A stretch of 64,000 nucleotides of DNA from Pedobacter suwonensis (GCF_900111825.1 NZ_FOJM01000008.1:124001-188000), one strand, 5' to 3'; numbered from the stretch's first letter, positions 36,763 to 45,280 are shown. Numbers and translations are program-made. Notes: generated by a model not told the origin, from the letters alone.

Positions 36763-37512
36763 ATGACAAAAAATATTTACTTCGCTTCTGATTTTCATTT
36801 AGGAACACCCAATTATGCTGAAAGCCGTGCCCGTGAAGCGCGGATTGTGGATTGGTTGAATTTTATTGAACCAAATTGTGGTGAGTTGTTTTTGATGGGC
36901 GACATTTTCGATTTCTGGTTCGAGTATGCTGAAGTCATCCCCAAGGGGTTTATTCGTTTACAGGGTAAACTGGCATCTATGACTGATGCAGGGATAAAAA
37001 TCTATTTTTTTAAGGGTAACCATGATATGTGGGTGCGTAATTATTTCACTCAGGAAATTGGCATGGAGATCATCAGTGATGAGCTGGTGATTGAGCGCGG
37101 TGGAAAGAAATTTTACCTGCACCATGGCGATGGCTTAGGGCCTGGAGATCATAAATATAAATTTTTGAGAAAGATTTTTAGGAGCAGGTTTTGCCAATGG
37201 TTATTTGCACGTTTGCATCCAAACCTCGGGATCGGTATCGCAAGCGCGTGGAGCCAGGGTAGCAGGGCCGCACAAACGGAAAAAGAGGTGTTTTTAGGAG
37301 AAGATAAAGAGTGGTTGGCCATTTATGCTAAAGAGCAACTCCAGAAAGCACATTTCGATTTTTTTATTTTCGGACACAGACACCTGCCGCTCGATATTGA
37401 TTTAGGCAATGGTAGCCGGTATGTAAATATTGGCGAATGGCTTAATTATAACTCTTACGGGGTGTTTGATGGGATAGATTTAAAATTAGAATACTATAAT
37501 CCTAAACTATAA
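36763..37512 (+). CDS. lpxH: UDP-2,3-diacylglucosamine diphosphatase (LpxH-like metallophosphatase)
   Basis: About 249 aa from the ATG at 36763 (a TTG-started form from 36751 would overlap the promoter box). Calcineurin-like metal-binding motifs occur in order: FASDFHLGTP (DxH), LMGDIFDFWFEY (GDxxD), FFKGNHDMWVRNYF (GNHD), FYLHHGDGLG and FIFGHRHLPLD (GHxH). This pattern and length match LpxH, which removes UMP from UDP-2,3-diacylglucosamine in lipid A synthesis at the inner membrane. LpxG/LpxI-type alternatives are unlikely. No other lpx genes are nearby. Confidence 0.9.
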   Translation: MTKNIYFASDFHLGTPNYAESRAREARIVDWLNFIEPNCGELFLMGDIFDFWFEYAEVIPKGFIRLQGKLASMTDAGIKIYFFKGNHDMWVRNYFTQEIGMEIISDELVIERGGKKFYLHHGDGLGPGDHKYKFLRKIFRSRFCQWLFARLHPNLGIGIASAWSQGSRAAQTEKEVFLGEDKEWLAIYAKEQLQKAHFDFFIFGHRHLPLDIDLGNGSRYVNIGEWLNYNSYGVFDGIDLKLEYYNPKL

Positions 37513-37590
37513 TATTGCTGCATTAGGAAGGTAATACCTGTAGGTTTGTTTGATGTTGATCGGGCTTTCCCGTCGCAGGATGCATTGCCT

Positions 37591-37697
37591 TTTGTCCCTA
37601 AACCCGATAGAACGGAAAGCCCGGAGTGCAGCGAGGACTTGAAGAGATAGCGGGACTACTGGCCGCCATAGTATCGGAACCGTCCATTTTCAAAACT
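37591..37697. repeat. Intergenic repeat, second cluster copy 1
   Basis: This block is about 107 bp long and repeats at 37904-38010 with several substitutions and constant offset 313. It contains AACGGAAAGCCCGGAGTGCA, the reverse complement of the core in the 31549/31845 repeats. The gene-free stretch 37513-38177 is mostly this repeat family, with inverted CGGGCTTTCC ends at 37561 and 37796. Confidence 0.8.
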
Positions 37698-37903
37698 GCT
37701 AAAATAATGCCTTACCTGTTAATCGATCTTTAAACTTAAAACTGATGTGTTTTTGGAAAGCAGTGTCTGTAGCATTGTTTAATGTTCGTCGGGCTTTCCG
37801 TTATAGTCCCGGTGAAAAATCGGGAGCTGCCACTGCAATCCCGTTTATTAAGGGAGGCCGGTACTACTATTTGAGGTTGTATTAAGCCAAAAATCTGCCA
37901 TAC

Positions 37904-38010
37904 TTTGTACCTAAACCCGATAGAACGGAAAGCCCGGAGCGCAGCGAGGACTTGGAGGGATAGCGGGACTGCTGGCCGCCATAGGGGAGGAACCGCTCAT
38001 TTCCAAAACC
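37904..38010. repeat. Intergenic repeat, second cluster copy 2
   Basis: This is the second copy of the block at 37591. It is preceded at about 37796 by CGGGCTTTCCGTT, the inverse of the AACGGAAAGCCCG inside the copy, so the element can fold into a long hairpin. No transposase is present. Confidence 0.8.
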
Positions 38011-38113
38011 TCCAATAGTAAAATAACTTTCCTTTTTCCGATTCATTTGCTGAATGCCCGTACAGTTAACCAATTAACCCTTCTCCCCAACTAACTAATT
38101 CATCTTTTTTCCT

Positions 38114-38121
38114 TATTTTTG
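38114..38121 (+). promoter_or_regulatory. -7 promoter box (TATTTTTG) of prfA
   Basis: An exact TAnnTTTG match, 56 bp before the prfA ATG at 38178. No TTG element is visible at the expected distance upstream. Confidence 0.4.
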
Positions 38122-38177
38122 CATTTCCTGAATTTTTGGGCCTATGCCAACCATCAGGAATTTCAACAACAATAAAT

Positions 38178-39251
38178 ATGTTAGATAAATTAGAAGCTAT
38201 AAAGCTGCGTTGGGAAGATGTAGAGGAATCGTTGAGCAATCCGGATGTAATTCAGGATATGAAACGTTTTGCAGCTTTAAATAAAGAATACAAAGACTTG
38301 GGCAAGATTGTAGACGAGTACAAAATCTACAAAAATGTGATGAGCAACATCGATGCCAACAAAGAAATTTTAGCTACTGAAAAGGATCCTGAAATGCGCG
38401 AAATGGCAAAAGAGGAACTCGATCTGCTGTTAAAGCAACAGGAAGAAATGGAGAGTAATATCCGTTTGATGTTGATTCCTAAAGATCCGGAAGATGCTAA
38501 AAATGCCGTTTTTGAGATCCGCGGTGGTACGGGTGGCGATGAAGCAGCTTTATTTGCCGGCGATTTATACCGCATGTATACCCGATATTTCGAATCTAAA
38601 GGCTGGAATGTTGAAGTGGTTGATGTGACTGAAGGTACAGCGGGTGGTTACAAAGAGGTTATCTTAAAAGTGAGCGGTGAAGATGTTTATGGTCAACTGA
38701 AATACGAAAGTGGTGTACACCGTGTGCAGCGTGTACCAGATACCGAAACCCAGGGTCGTGTGCATACTTCAGCTGCCTCGGTAGCTGTTTTGCCGGAAGC
38801 AGAAGAAATTGATCTTTATATTAACCCTGCCGATATTGAACTGCAGACCTCACGCTCAGGTGGTGCTGGTGGGCAGAATGTAAACAAGGTGGAGACCAAG
38901 GTGCAGTTAACACATAAACCATCGGGTATCGTAGTGGTTTGCCAGCGTGAACGTTCGCAACTGGGTAACCGTATAATTGCAATGGAAATGCTGCGCAGTA
39001 AGCTTTACGATATCGAATTGCAGAAAAAGAACGGGGATATTGCTGCTAAGCGTAAAACAATGGTGTCAACCGGTGACCGTTCTGCGAAGATCAGAACTTA
39101 TAACTACCCTCAGGGCCGCGTTACCGAACACCGTATCGGCTTAACCATGTATAACCTGCCAGCGATTATGGATGGCGACATTCAGGAAATTATTGATGCG
39201 CTTCAGTTTGCAGAAAATGCAGAGAAGATGCAGGAAGGTGCTGTTGGTTAA
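38178..39251 (+). CDS. prfA: Peptide chain release factor 1
   Basis: A 357-aa class I release factor. The start is the ATG at 38178 ([17 protein letters not shown]); an upstream TTG frame gives only unrelated sequence. The universal GGQ motif that triggers peptidyl-tRNA hydrolysis is in [19 protein letters not shown]. The PxT-type codon-recognition loop lies near [10 protein letters not shown], typical of RF1 rather than RF2. RF1 recognises UAA and UAG. It is followed by a tRNA-Asp gene 103 bp downstream. Confidence 0.97.
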   Translation: MLDKLEAIKLRWEDVEESLSNPDVIQDMKRFAALNKEYKDLGKIVDEYKIYKNVMSNIDANKEILATEKDPEMREMAKEELDLLLKQQEEMESNIRLMLIPKDPEDAKNAVFEIRGGTGGDEAALFAGDLYRMYTRYFESKGWNVEVVDVTEGTAGGYKEVILKVSGEDVYGQLKYESGVHRVQRVPDTETQGRVHTSAASVAVLPEAEEIDLYINPADIELQTSRSGGAGGQNVNKVETKVQLTHKPSGIVVVCQRERSQLGNRIIAMEMLRSKLYDIELQKKNGDIAAKRKTMVSTGDRSAKIRTYNYPQGRVTEHRIGLTMYNLPAIMDGDIQEIIDALQFAENAEKMQEGAVG

Positions 39252-39277
39252 GTAGTTAAATGTTTTTTAAAAAAAAA

Positions 39278-39308
39278 TTTGCGAATTAAGATATAGTCTC
39301 TATATTTG
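39278..39308 (+). promoter_or_regulatory. tRNA-Asp promoter, copy 1 (TTTG-N19-TATATTTG)
   Basis: TTTG at 39278 and TATATTTG at 39301-39308 are separated by exactly 19 bases, an ideal Bacteroidota promoter. The leader to the tRNA at 39355 resembles that of the second tRNA-Asp copy. Confidence 0.75.
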
Positions 39309-39354
39309 CAACCTCGAAAGAGACAAGAGGTTCGAACTTTAAAGAAGAACAAGA

Positions 39355-39428
39355 GGAGTGGTAGTTCAGCTGGTTAGAATGCCTGCCTGTCACGCAGGAG
39401 GTCGCGGGTTCGAGTCCCGTCCATTCCG
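39355..39428 (+). tRNA. tRNA-Asp (anticodon GTC), copy 1
   Basis: A complete cloverleaf: acceptor GGAGTGG pairs with CCATTCC, the anticodon loop is CTGTCAC with GTC, and the T loop is GGTTCGAGTC. The discriminator base is G, as expected for tRNA-Asp. The CCA end is not encoded. A second gene of identical sequence lies at 43415. A hairpin terminator follows immediately. Confidence 0.96.
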
Positions 39429-39430
39429 CA

Positions 39431-39463
39431 AAAAGCCTTAACTTGAAAAAGTTGAGGCTTTTT
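39431..39463 (+). terminator. Terminator of tRNA-Asp copy 1
   Basis: AAAAGCCTTAACTT pairs with AAGTTGAGGCTTTT over a GAAA loop, followed by T and C. It begins two bases after the discriminator position. Confidence 0.85.
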
Positions 39464-39488
39464 CGTTTTACAGTTGTGGCAATAATCC

Positions 39489-39541
39489 GGGATCAAGCGG
39501 ATCAAGCGGAATTCTTGGGATCAAGCGGAATTCTTGGGGGG
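39489..39541. repeat. Short tandem repeat (19-bp unit)
   Basis: The 19-mer ATCAAGCGGAATTCTTGGG occurs twice in a row (39501-39519 and 39520-39538) and is preceded by a partial copy at 39492. It lies between the tRNA terminator and the convergent metalloprotease gene. Confidence 0.75.
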
Positions 39542-39650
39542 CAGGATAAAAACACATAGCTTTGTTTTTTACTATTTTCATTTCACATGCCTTCTACCAT
39601 AGTCTGTTCTGCTCCCGGCAGATCAAGGGGGATGGTTGCGGGCGAATAAA

Positions 39651-40943
39651 CTACATTACTTTAAAATGCACAGTATACGGTTGTAATGGATAACCTGTTT
39701 TGGACTTGAATGATCTATCGGTAATTACAAAATCATAAGTTTGCCCGGATTTTAAGGCTAATTTAAGCTTAAATGATTTACGGTTGTCTGTAAAACCTAT
39801 TACACCCGAAAGAGGAAAATGCTCTTTACCGCCTTCTCCCAGGTTAATCGAATAACCTTCGCCCATGGGTTCAGAGAAATTGACGGTGAGTTCAGTTAAA
39901 GATGCAGAAACATCTTCCCTTCCATTAATGTCTGGCGTAAGGCTTACCACCAGCGGTTGCAGCTTTTTAAACTTATTTAATAGCTCCTCCTTGTTAAGCG
40001 GCTCCTTGTAATATTCCGAATCCTTAAGAAAATCTAAAACCTGCTTTTCATTGCTGTAATCCAATTCTATGATTTTTTTAACCGCCAGTTTTTTGTCGGT
40101 TTGATGCTGATAATAAGCCTTACAGATAACATAACCCATAAAGTAGCCCAGATCCGGATGAGGACTTTTAGAGCCATTATACAGCCAGTTATCTGTATTG
40201 GTGCCAAACATTTCAATTTGAAACTTTTCTTTGAGCTCCTGCTCATGCTCACGGCCGTATCTCATATAAGCATTGTTGTTTTTCTTGCCGGTTACCAGTT
40301 CCGCAATAAAATCAGCCGATCCTTCCATAATTGTTTGTGCAAGCAAAACCCCGTCACCAGCTTTTTGTTGTGTATGCACATATTCGTGAACATTAAGGCT
40401 AACCAGGTTCGAGGTCTGCTGATCTTTAAATACATTTTTTAACCAGTCGCTCAATTCCGAGGCTTCGGTATTTTTGTCTGCCGTTGCAATTTCTGTTCCC
40501 ACAAGAACCATATCATCTGTAGTGGTACCGCCTGAACGCAGGCCGCCAACGGTGAAATACATTTTAGCCGGGCGCATTTCGGGATACAATTTCCTGAAAT
40601 TATCTATACTACTCGTAATGGCCGGCACCTGTTTTTTAATACTGAGCGTGTTGCTCCTGATGCTCTTCCAAAACTTAGGATATTTATGGATCAGTGTAAC
40701 CCACAATTTTGCATCGTAGTCTCGGGCTTTCATAAAAGCTTTCAGCCCCGGAGTACCTTTGTCCACATATAGCCTTTGCATAATATCGACTTGCTTTGCA
40801 GTATCAATAGTAGTTACAACGCTGTCATATGCTTGCCAATAACGGTCAATATCATCGGTGTTGACGGTTTTTGAATGGTGTTGTTGCGCGTGAATTAGCG
40901 AAGGAAAACAAAAAGTAAAAGCGAGTAGATAAATGTATTTCAT
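39651..40943 (-). CDS. Secreted zinc metalloprotease-like protein (HEYVH) with C-terminal Ig-like domain
   Basis: A 430-aa protein. A signal peptide (about residues 1-19, ending LIHAQ) precedes a central metalloprotease-like region with SLNVHEYVHTQQ, an HExxH zinc motif. Downstream EGSADFIAEL probably gives the third ligand, as in gluzincins. This resembles DUF2268-type predicted Zn-proteases. The last 100 residues (LTPDINGREDVSASLTELTV, then NFSEPMGEG) form a Big_5/SbsA-like Ig domain. The protein is probably periplasmic or exported. Target unknown. It lies inside the interval bracketed by the two tRNA-Asp genes. Confidence 0.75.
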   Translation of the reverse strand: MKYIYLLAFTFCFPSLIHAQQHHSKTVNTDDIDRYWQAYDSVVTTIDTAKQVDIMQRLYVDKGTPGLKAFMKARDYDAKLWVTLIHKYPKFWKSIRSNTLSIKKQVPAITSSIDNFRKLYPEMRPAKMYFTVGGLRSGGTTTDDMVLVGTEIATADKNTEASELSDWLKNVFKDQQTSNLVSLNVHEYVHTQQKAGDGVLLAQTIMEGSADFIAELVTGKKNNNAYMRYGREHEQELKEKFQIEMFGTNTDNWLYNGSKSPHPDLGYFMGYVICKAYYQHQTDKKLAVKKIIELDYSNEKQVLDFLKDSEYYKEPLNKEELLNKFKKLQPLVVSLTPDINGREDVSASLTELTVNFSEPMGEGYSINLGEGGKEHFPLSGVIGFTDNRKSFKLKLALKSGQTYDFVITDRSFKSKTGYPLQPYTVHFKVM

Positions 40944-41420
40944 GTCAGTTCGAAGGCGATTTTAATTTAAATGCGACATCAATATAAGATTATTTCATCA
41001 TTACCCTTAAATAAATTGTTGTAAAAATCCTCGCCTTTGATATCGAAACCAGATTATTCAAATGTTGTAAGTAACCAGGTCAATTTAATATGCTATATCA
41101 CTCCAGATTGAGCATTCTGCTTTTACCATCTCTTCTCGATCGTGTTGCAGAGTCCTTTAGCACATTTATTGATAAACGTTACGAATATTTATTGAAATCT
41201 AACAAATATCAAACATGCCTTGCATTATCAAACGCTTATGTTCAACTTTCAAATAAATTATAGTGGTAGTGCTGGCAAATTAAATTTATATCACAATAGT
41301 TAGCTATTTGTATAATGTTTTTCGTTGAGGTATAACTGATGTTTATAAATAGCAAATTAACCAAAACCTGAACGCTAGGGTAAGTTGGCGATTATCAATC
41401 AAATATTAAACTTTAAAGAA
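40944..41420. other. 477-bp spacer upstream of the GG-leader peptide gene
   Basis: A very AT-rich spacer with no ORF that I believe. It must contain the promoters of the divergent metalloprotease and peptide genes, but I cannot pick a convincing -33/-7 pair. Confidence 0.5.
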
Positions 41421-41633
41421 ATGATCAAGTTAAAAGAGATGCAAAAAGGCCTGTCTTCATTGGAAAATAAGCAACTAGATTTCAAAAGTTCTAAATCTGT
41501 ATTAGGTGGTTTAGCTGGTGGGCCTAAGTATATTGTGTCTAATCTTCGAGATGAAAACGGATGTCAATTGGTAGATTACTATTACGATGGCAAATGGTAT
41601 GCTAGATTTAGCGATTGTAAAAACGAATATTAA
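41421..41633 (+). CDS. Putative double-glycine-leader secreted peptide (bacteriocin/RiPP-like precursor)
   Basis: A 70-aa peptide from the ATG at 41421; the longer TTG frame from 41385 is less likely. The N-terminal half, MIKLKEMQKGLSSLENKQLD, is a charged helical leader. It runs to FKSSKSVLGGLAGG, which holds two possible GG cleavage sites like those cut by C39-peptidase ABC exporters. The core after the second GG (PKYIVSNLRDENGCQLVDYY and onward) is aromatic-rich and contains two cysteines that could form one disulfide. No transporter, modification enzyme or immunity gene is adjacent. A strong terminator follows. This is an orphan precursor candidate; family and activity are inference. Confidence 0.65.
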   Translation: MIKLKEMQKGLSSLENKQLDFKSSKSVLGGLAGGPKYIVSNLRDENGCQLVDYYYDGKWYARFSDCKNEY

Positions 41634-41664
41634 TGATAATCAATTTAATGAAATAATAATTAAG

Positions 41665-41707
41665 TCTGCAAGTTTTTCTTTTTACACAAGAAAAGCTTGC
41701 AGATTTT
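41665..41707 (+). terminator. Terminator of the GG-leader peptide gene
   Basis: TCTGCAAG at 41665 pairs with CTTGCAGA ending at 41703. The stem continues through a TTTTCTT/AAGAAAA section with a small loop, then TTTT. It sits 32 bp beyond the stop codon and shows that the small gene is a separate transcript. The rest of the spacer to 42018 shows only the -7 box at 41981. Confidence 0.85.
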
Positions 41708-41980
41708 AAGCTTATAAGTATTACGATCTAATATGAGCAATGGTATATGCTGTTTCGATCAGATGTCTGCAATAAGTTAAATAGTGCCAGGTAATATCCT
41801 CATTGAACTACGGCTTCTAAATCAAGTATATCATGGCAATAAATTGCAGTTACAGAGCGTAGATTCGAGTACCGCCAAGTCGGCAAACAAAGTTGAATTA
41901 TAAAAAATGTCAGATTGGTAATTAAGCGTTTTTTTTATGATCAAAATCTGCAAAATACCTAGCATTTAAGCCCTGATTTT

Positions 41981-41988
41981 TATATTTG
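41981..41988 (+). promoter_or_regulatory. -7 promoter box (TATATTTG)
   Basis: An exact TAnnTTTG match, 30 bp before the GTG start at 42019. The upstream -33 element is not clear. Confidence 0.5.
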
Positions 41989-42018
41989 CCCATCAATAAA
42001 ACTACGCCATAAAACCCC

Positions 42019-43140
42019 GTGAAAAAAATTACTATTCTACTACTGTTATTAACAACAGGTTTATTACGCGCCAATGCGCAGGAAAAAGCAAGCTTTGACA
42101 AAGCTTTTCAAAAGGCAAACAATGGTAAATCCCGCATAGAGATACCGCCCCTTAAAGAACTGTTGCACATTATGCTGGCCATTACTAAAACCGGGCTTGG
42201 CAATGATGATATGGTGAATCAAAGTGGTACATACTATCAGGATGTACTCAAACATTTTAAGCCATATGCAAACGAGCCCATCATAAAAACCTTTGATTCA
42301 TTGCTGAACGTTTCGCTCTATAATTATATTTTCATCTCCGGAAATGCGATGTCTTATGATTTTTCGGGAACTACACTAAAGCGCAACCCTAATTACATTT
42401 TTCCGGCGCGTGGCGTGGCTAATATGGTGATCAGCACCAATCCGTTAGATACCTATAAAAAAGATATAGAAGCGTTTGCTAAAAAATCGCGGTTTCAGGA
42501 TTTTTATAGTCAGCAAAAGCCATATTATACTAAAATAATTGCAGAATATAAGTCCGGTACAGACCTGGATAAACAATGGAAATGGCTCGAAAAGAACTTC
42601 AAAACCAGCATCAACAGCTACCTGATTTTGTGTTCGCCCCTCATTAACGGGCTCAATTATACCACTGAGTTTAAAGACAAAGGCTTTAGGCAGATCGTTA
42701 TGGTGCTTCCCATGCTTGACCATGATCCTAAACTTTCGGCAATCCAAAACGAACTTTTCAATACAAGGGTGATGTTTTCAGAAATAGACCATAACTATGT
42801 AGGGGTGCCATCAAATTTGCATAAAGTCAGCATAGATAGTGTATTTAAGGATAGGGCAACCTGGGTAAATGAGAAAGCTGATGGCACCTATGCTTATCCA
42901 ACGCCGGTTCAGGTCTTCAACGAGTACATGACCTTTGGTACTTTTTTGCTGTATTGCCAGGACAATTATAATAAAGCGCTTTATGCTGAAACCCGAAATA
43001 ATGTAATCAGTTTGATGACAGCGCGCGGCTTCCCGAAAATGGAGCTGTTTGTGTCGTGTTTAGAGCAGGCAAAATCGGCAGCTCCTCAGAAAAAGATTGA
43101 TGATCTGTATCCACACTTGCTGAAATTGTTGAGTAAATAG
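42019..43140 (+). CDS. Secreted protein, possibly DUF4932-like
   Basis: A 373-aa protein starting at a GTG; the signal peptide KKITILLLLLTTGLLRANAQ directly after it and the -7 box 30 bp upstream support this start. The mature part is helical with FNTRVMFSEIDHNYVGVPS near residue 255. That segment resembles the E-x-x-H-type active-site region of DUF4932 proteins (putative metallo-hydrolases). The resemblance is by eye and weak. No other motif is recognised. It lies inside the interval between the two tRNA-Asp genes. Confidence 0.6.
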   Translation: MKKITILLLLLTTGLLRANAQEKASFDKAFQKANNGKSRIEIPPLKELLHIMLAITKTGLGNDDMVNQSGTYYQDVLKHFKPYANEPIIKTFDSLLNVSLYNYIFISGNAMSYDFSGTTLKRNPNYIFPARGVANMVISTNPLDTYKKDIEAFAKKSRFQDFYSQQKPYYTKIIAEYKSGTDLDKQWKWLEKNFKTSINSYLILCSPLINGLNYTTEFKDKGFRQIVMVLPMLDHDPKLSAIQNELFNTRVMFSEIDHNYVGVPSNLHKVSIDSVFKDRATWVNEKADGTYAYPTPVQVFNEYMTFGTFLLYCQDNYNKALYAETRNNVISLMTARGFPKMELFVSCLEQAKSAAPQKKIDDLYPHLLKLLSK

Positions 43141-43361
43141 CGTTATGCAGTTGACTTTGTTTATTAACTGTGATAAAGGGCTATTCTTATGAATAGAAAG
43201 ATGATGAAAAAAGTATTGGTGACTAAACAAGCCGTAACAAAAGAAGTTAAGGTTTTTGTTTTGTAACAGATACAATTAAATATATAGAATGAGGATCAGT
43301 GTGTTACGGGCTTAGGGATTAAAAAAATCGGATACTATGCTGATAAACTGAATATAGTGTC

Positions 43362-43369
43362 TATATTTG
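43362..43369 (+). promoter_or_regulatory. tRNA-Asp promoter -7 box, copy 2 (TATATTTG)
   Basis: TATATTTG lies at the same distance before the tRNA as in copy 1, within a leader of about 55 bp that is clearly similar. The upstream -33 element is weaker than in copy 1. Confidence 0.6.
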
Positions 43370-43414
43370 CAATCCTGAAAAGGGAAAGAGGTTCAAACTT
43401 TAAAGAGAACAAAA

Positions 43415-43488
43415 GGAGTGGTAGTTCAGCTGGTTAGAATGCCTGCCTGTCACGCAGGAGGTCGCGGGTTCGAGTCCCGTCCATTCCG
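43415..43488 (+). tRNA. tRNA-Asp (anticodon GTC), copy 2
   Basis: Identical over all 74 bases to the gene at 39355, with the same GTC anticodon and discriminator G. It has its own terminator. The copies lie 4060 bp apart in direct orientation. Confidence 0.96.
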
Positions 43489-43511
43489 CAAAAAAAAAAG
43501 TTTATTCAAGT

Positions 43512-43545
43512 AAAGCCTGTAAATTAAATGTTTACAGGCTTTTTC
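43512..43545 (+). terminator. Terminator of tRNA-Asp copy 2
   Basis: AAAGCCTGTAAA pairs with TTTACAGGCTTT over a 7-base loop and continues into TTTC. Its sequence differs from the terminator of copy 1 apart from the AAAGCCT/AGGCTTT base. Confidence 0.85.
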
Positions 43546-43645
43546 ATTTTCTGGAAAGCTTAAATTGGCATATTTAAAAATACAACGGATAAAAATTGAA
43601 GAATGATATTCAGTAGTGCGCTCTGTAAGGCCCGTCAAACATCGT

Positions 43646-44170
43646 TCACCTGCTTCCCGTTTTCTTTTTTAGAAGTTCCTCGTATGCCGGGCTGTTCTGT
43701 TTTTCCATTGGATTAGAAATCTTGATGCCGGCTTTTTCAAACTCGCCGATCAATCTTTTGTCGAAATCGGCGATGTATGATGCAAATGATAAAGAATCCT
43801 TTTCTTCAGGGATCGTTTTAAAAGGAATATCCGGTTCTTTAAATCGGTGCAAAACGGCTTGCGTGCCATCATTCCCATCTAAAAGAAGCGAGTCGCCATA
43901 ATTTGTAATCTTGGCTTCATAATCTTTGGTAAGGTATTTTAAAGAATCATTTTCTATTTTATAAGGAAGTTTAAAGCGGCCAACTTTCTGGTTATAGAAA
44001 ACTACAGATTGCGAATCGATATCAAATTCACTATAGCCATTTGCGGTCGAAAACCGATGCCATTTTCCGATTATTGAATTTTTATTTCCATTCCCATTTT
44101 TAGCTTTTGGCGAATTGCAGGCGGATAGGATGGAAATGCAGACAGCAAAGCAATAAAGTATAGTTCTCAT
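43646..44170 (-). CDS. Hypothetical lipoprotein (174 aa)
   Basis: A 174-aa protein with a lipoprotein signal; the lipobox is at SILSACNSPKAKNG, so the mature protein begins at Cys18. The rest is a small beta-rich domain (IIGKWHRFSTANGYSEFDID) resembling lipocalin-like or YcfL-like folds only loosely. No known motif. It is downstream of the GH11 gene on the same strand, 123 bp apart. Function unknown. Confidence 0.7.
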   Translation of the reverse strand: MRTILYCFAVCISILSACNSPKAKNGNGNKNSIIGKWHRFSTANGYSEFDIDSQSVVFYNQKVGRFKLPYKIENDSLKYLTKDYEAKITNYGDSLLLDGNDGTQAVLHRFKEPDIPFKTIPEEKDSLSFASYIADFDKRLIGEFEKAGIKISNPMEKQNSPAYEELLKKKTGSR

Positions 44171-44293
44171 GATAATCTTTGTTAAATATATTTAAGTGTC
44201 ATCAATTCACGTAAGTGGACAAAAATAGCTGTACAATATACTGCCCGATTTGCGGTCGGGCAGTATGTTACATAAAGTGATTAAACAAATATT

Positions 44294-45061
44294 TTATTGT
44301 GCCCAAATGGTACAATTAATGTTACCATTTGTATTTGAACCCCATGTTTCCGAAACCATAATAGCTGGAATGTTCAACTGACCTAGGGTATATCCTAAAC
44401 TTTGCCATTTGTTATAGTGATTGGCAAAAGTAATGGTATGATTTTGTCCGGTAGATGTTTTTGTAACCCTTGAGCTGTAAATCTGCCTGAAACCATCACC
44501 ACCGTCGATATTTTTACCTGCCATCCATCTGGTCCATACGTTATAACCTGCACCATCCGTTTCAAATGTGCCTAAATAAGTACCATCGTGTGGTGAAACT
44601 GCACCCCATGTTTCATTCACATAATACTCATAATAAGGGCTTCTGCTCCATCCGTACCAGCCAAAAGTGCCACCACCCGAGTTTGAATAGGCGCCCAGGT
44701 TATATCCTATCTTATAGGTTGGCGATCCTACTGAATAACCTTTACCGCAGGTAAAATTACCGTTAAATCCATTCCAGTTCACACTGTAATTTCCACCGCT
44801 ACCATTGGCATAGTTAACGGTGCCGGTTGCGCCGTCACTCTTCCAAAGAGACCAGAAAAAGCCGTTATTAGTGCCTGATTGATAGGATTCTACCGTAGCG
44901 ACAGCTTTGTTTGAAGGAGGTAAAGCAGTAACAGCCTCTGGCTCCATCTTTTCATTTTTTTTACAGCCTGTTAAACCTGCAATGCCTGCAAACACTAAGG
45001 TTGCAGCTGCAACAAAAGTAACCTTCCTGGTTACACCTGTTAGTGAATTTTGTTTTTTCAT
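44294..45061 (-). CDS. GH11 endo-beta-1,4-xylanase-like lipoprotein
   Basis: A 255-aa protein. A lipoprotein signal (AGIAGLTGCKKNEK) and a short linker precede a single jelly-roll domain recognisable as GH11: TNNGFFWSLWKSDGATGTVN, NYSVNWNGFNGNFTCGKGY, GWSRSPYYEYYVNETWG and SETWGSNTNG. The nucleophile is Glu145 in PYYEYYVNE and the acid/base is Glu238 in VSETWGSN. Their 93-residue spacing is close to that of classical GH11 enzymes. Both signatures deviate at usually conserved positions, for instance Thr instead of Ala/Gly after the acid/base Glu, so the enzyme is divergent. It would hydrolyse xylan at the cell surface. GH11 is uncommon in Bacteroidota. Confidence 0.85.
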   Translation of the reverse strand: MKKQNSLTGVTRKVTFVAAATLVFAGIAGLTGCKKNEKMEPEAVTALPPSNKAVATVESYQSGTNNGFFWSLWKSDGATGTVNYANGSGGNYSVNWNGFNGNFTCGKGYSVGSPTYKIGYNLGAYSNSGGGTFGWYGWSRSPYYEYYVNETWGAVSPHDGTYLGTFETDGAGYNVWTRWMAGKNIDGGDGFRQIYSSRVTKTSTGQNHTITFANHYNKWQSLGYTLGQLNIPAIMVSETWGSNTNGNINCTIWAQ

Positions 45062-45129
45062 AATGAAATATATATTGGTTAGGAAAGCAAAATAAGTGTA
45101 TCCCGATGCGATAGATAGCTAATAATCAG

Positions 45130-45137
45130 CAAATTTA
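45130..45137 (-). promoter_or_regulatory. -7 promoter box (TAAATTTG) of the GH11 gene
   Basis: Read on the minus strand the octamer matches TAnnTTTG and lies 68 bp before the GH11 start. No clear -33 element is seen. Confidence 0.4.
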
Positions 45138-45280
45138 TTATACAAATGTTTCTACTTCTTTGTATTCTTAGTTTTGTATTGTTGTAGTTTTTTATTTGTG
45201 TTGCTGTTTCTTTGTATATGCTCATCCTAACTTACCCTGTAGCGTTTTGATAGGTTTTGTCGTTTTTGCTTAAAAAATAT

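Noticed and set aside
31549..38010. CRISPR array
   Set aside because: Repeats are long, only in pairs, and lack regularly spaced unique spacers; no cas genes are present.
38136..38177. TTG start 42 bp upstream of prfA
   Set aside because: The extra residues do not resemble release factors; the ATG at 38178 gives the normal 357-aa protein.
43189..43266. 25-aa ORF (MNRKMMKKVLVTKQAVTKEV and onward)
   Set aside because: Too short, with no supporting promoter, terminator or family resemblance.
39278..43545. Integrated element with tRNA attachment sites
   Set aside because: Tempting because of the direct tRNA repeats, but no integrase, and both copies are complete with their own promoters and terminators, which suits simple tRNA duplication better.
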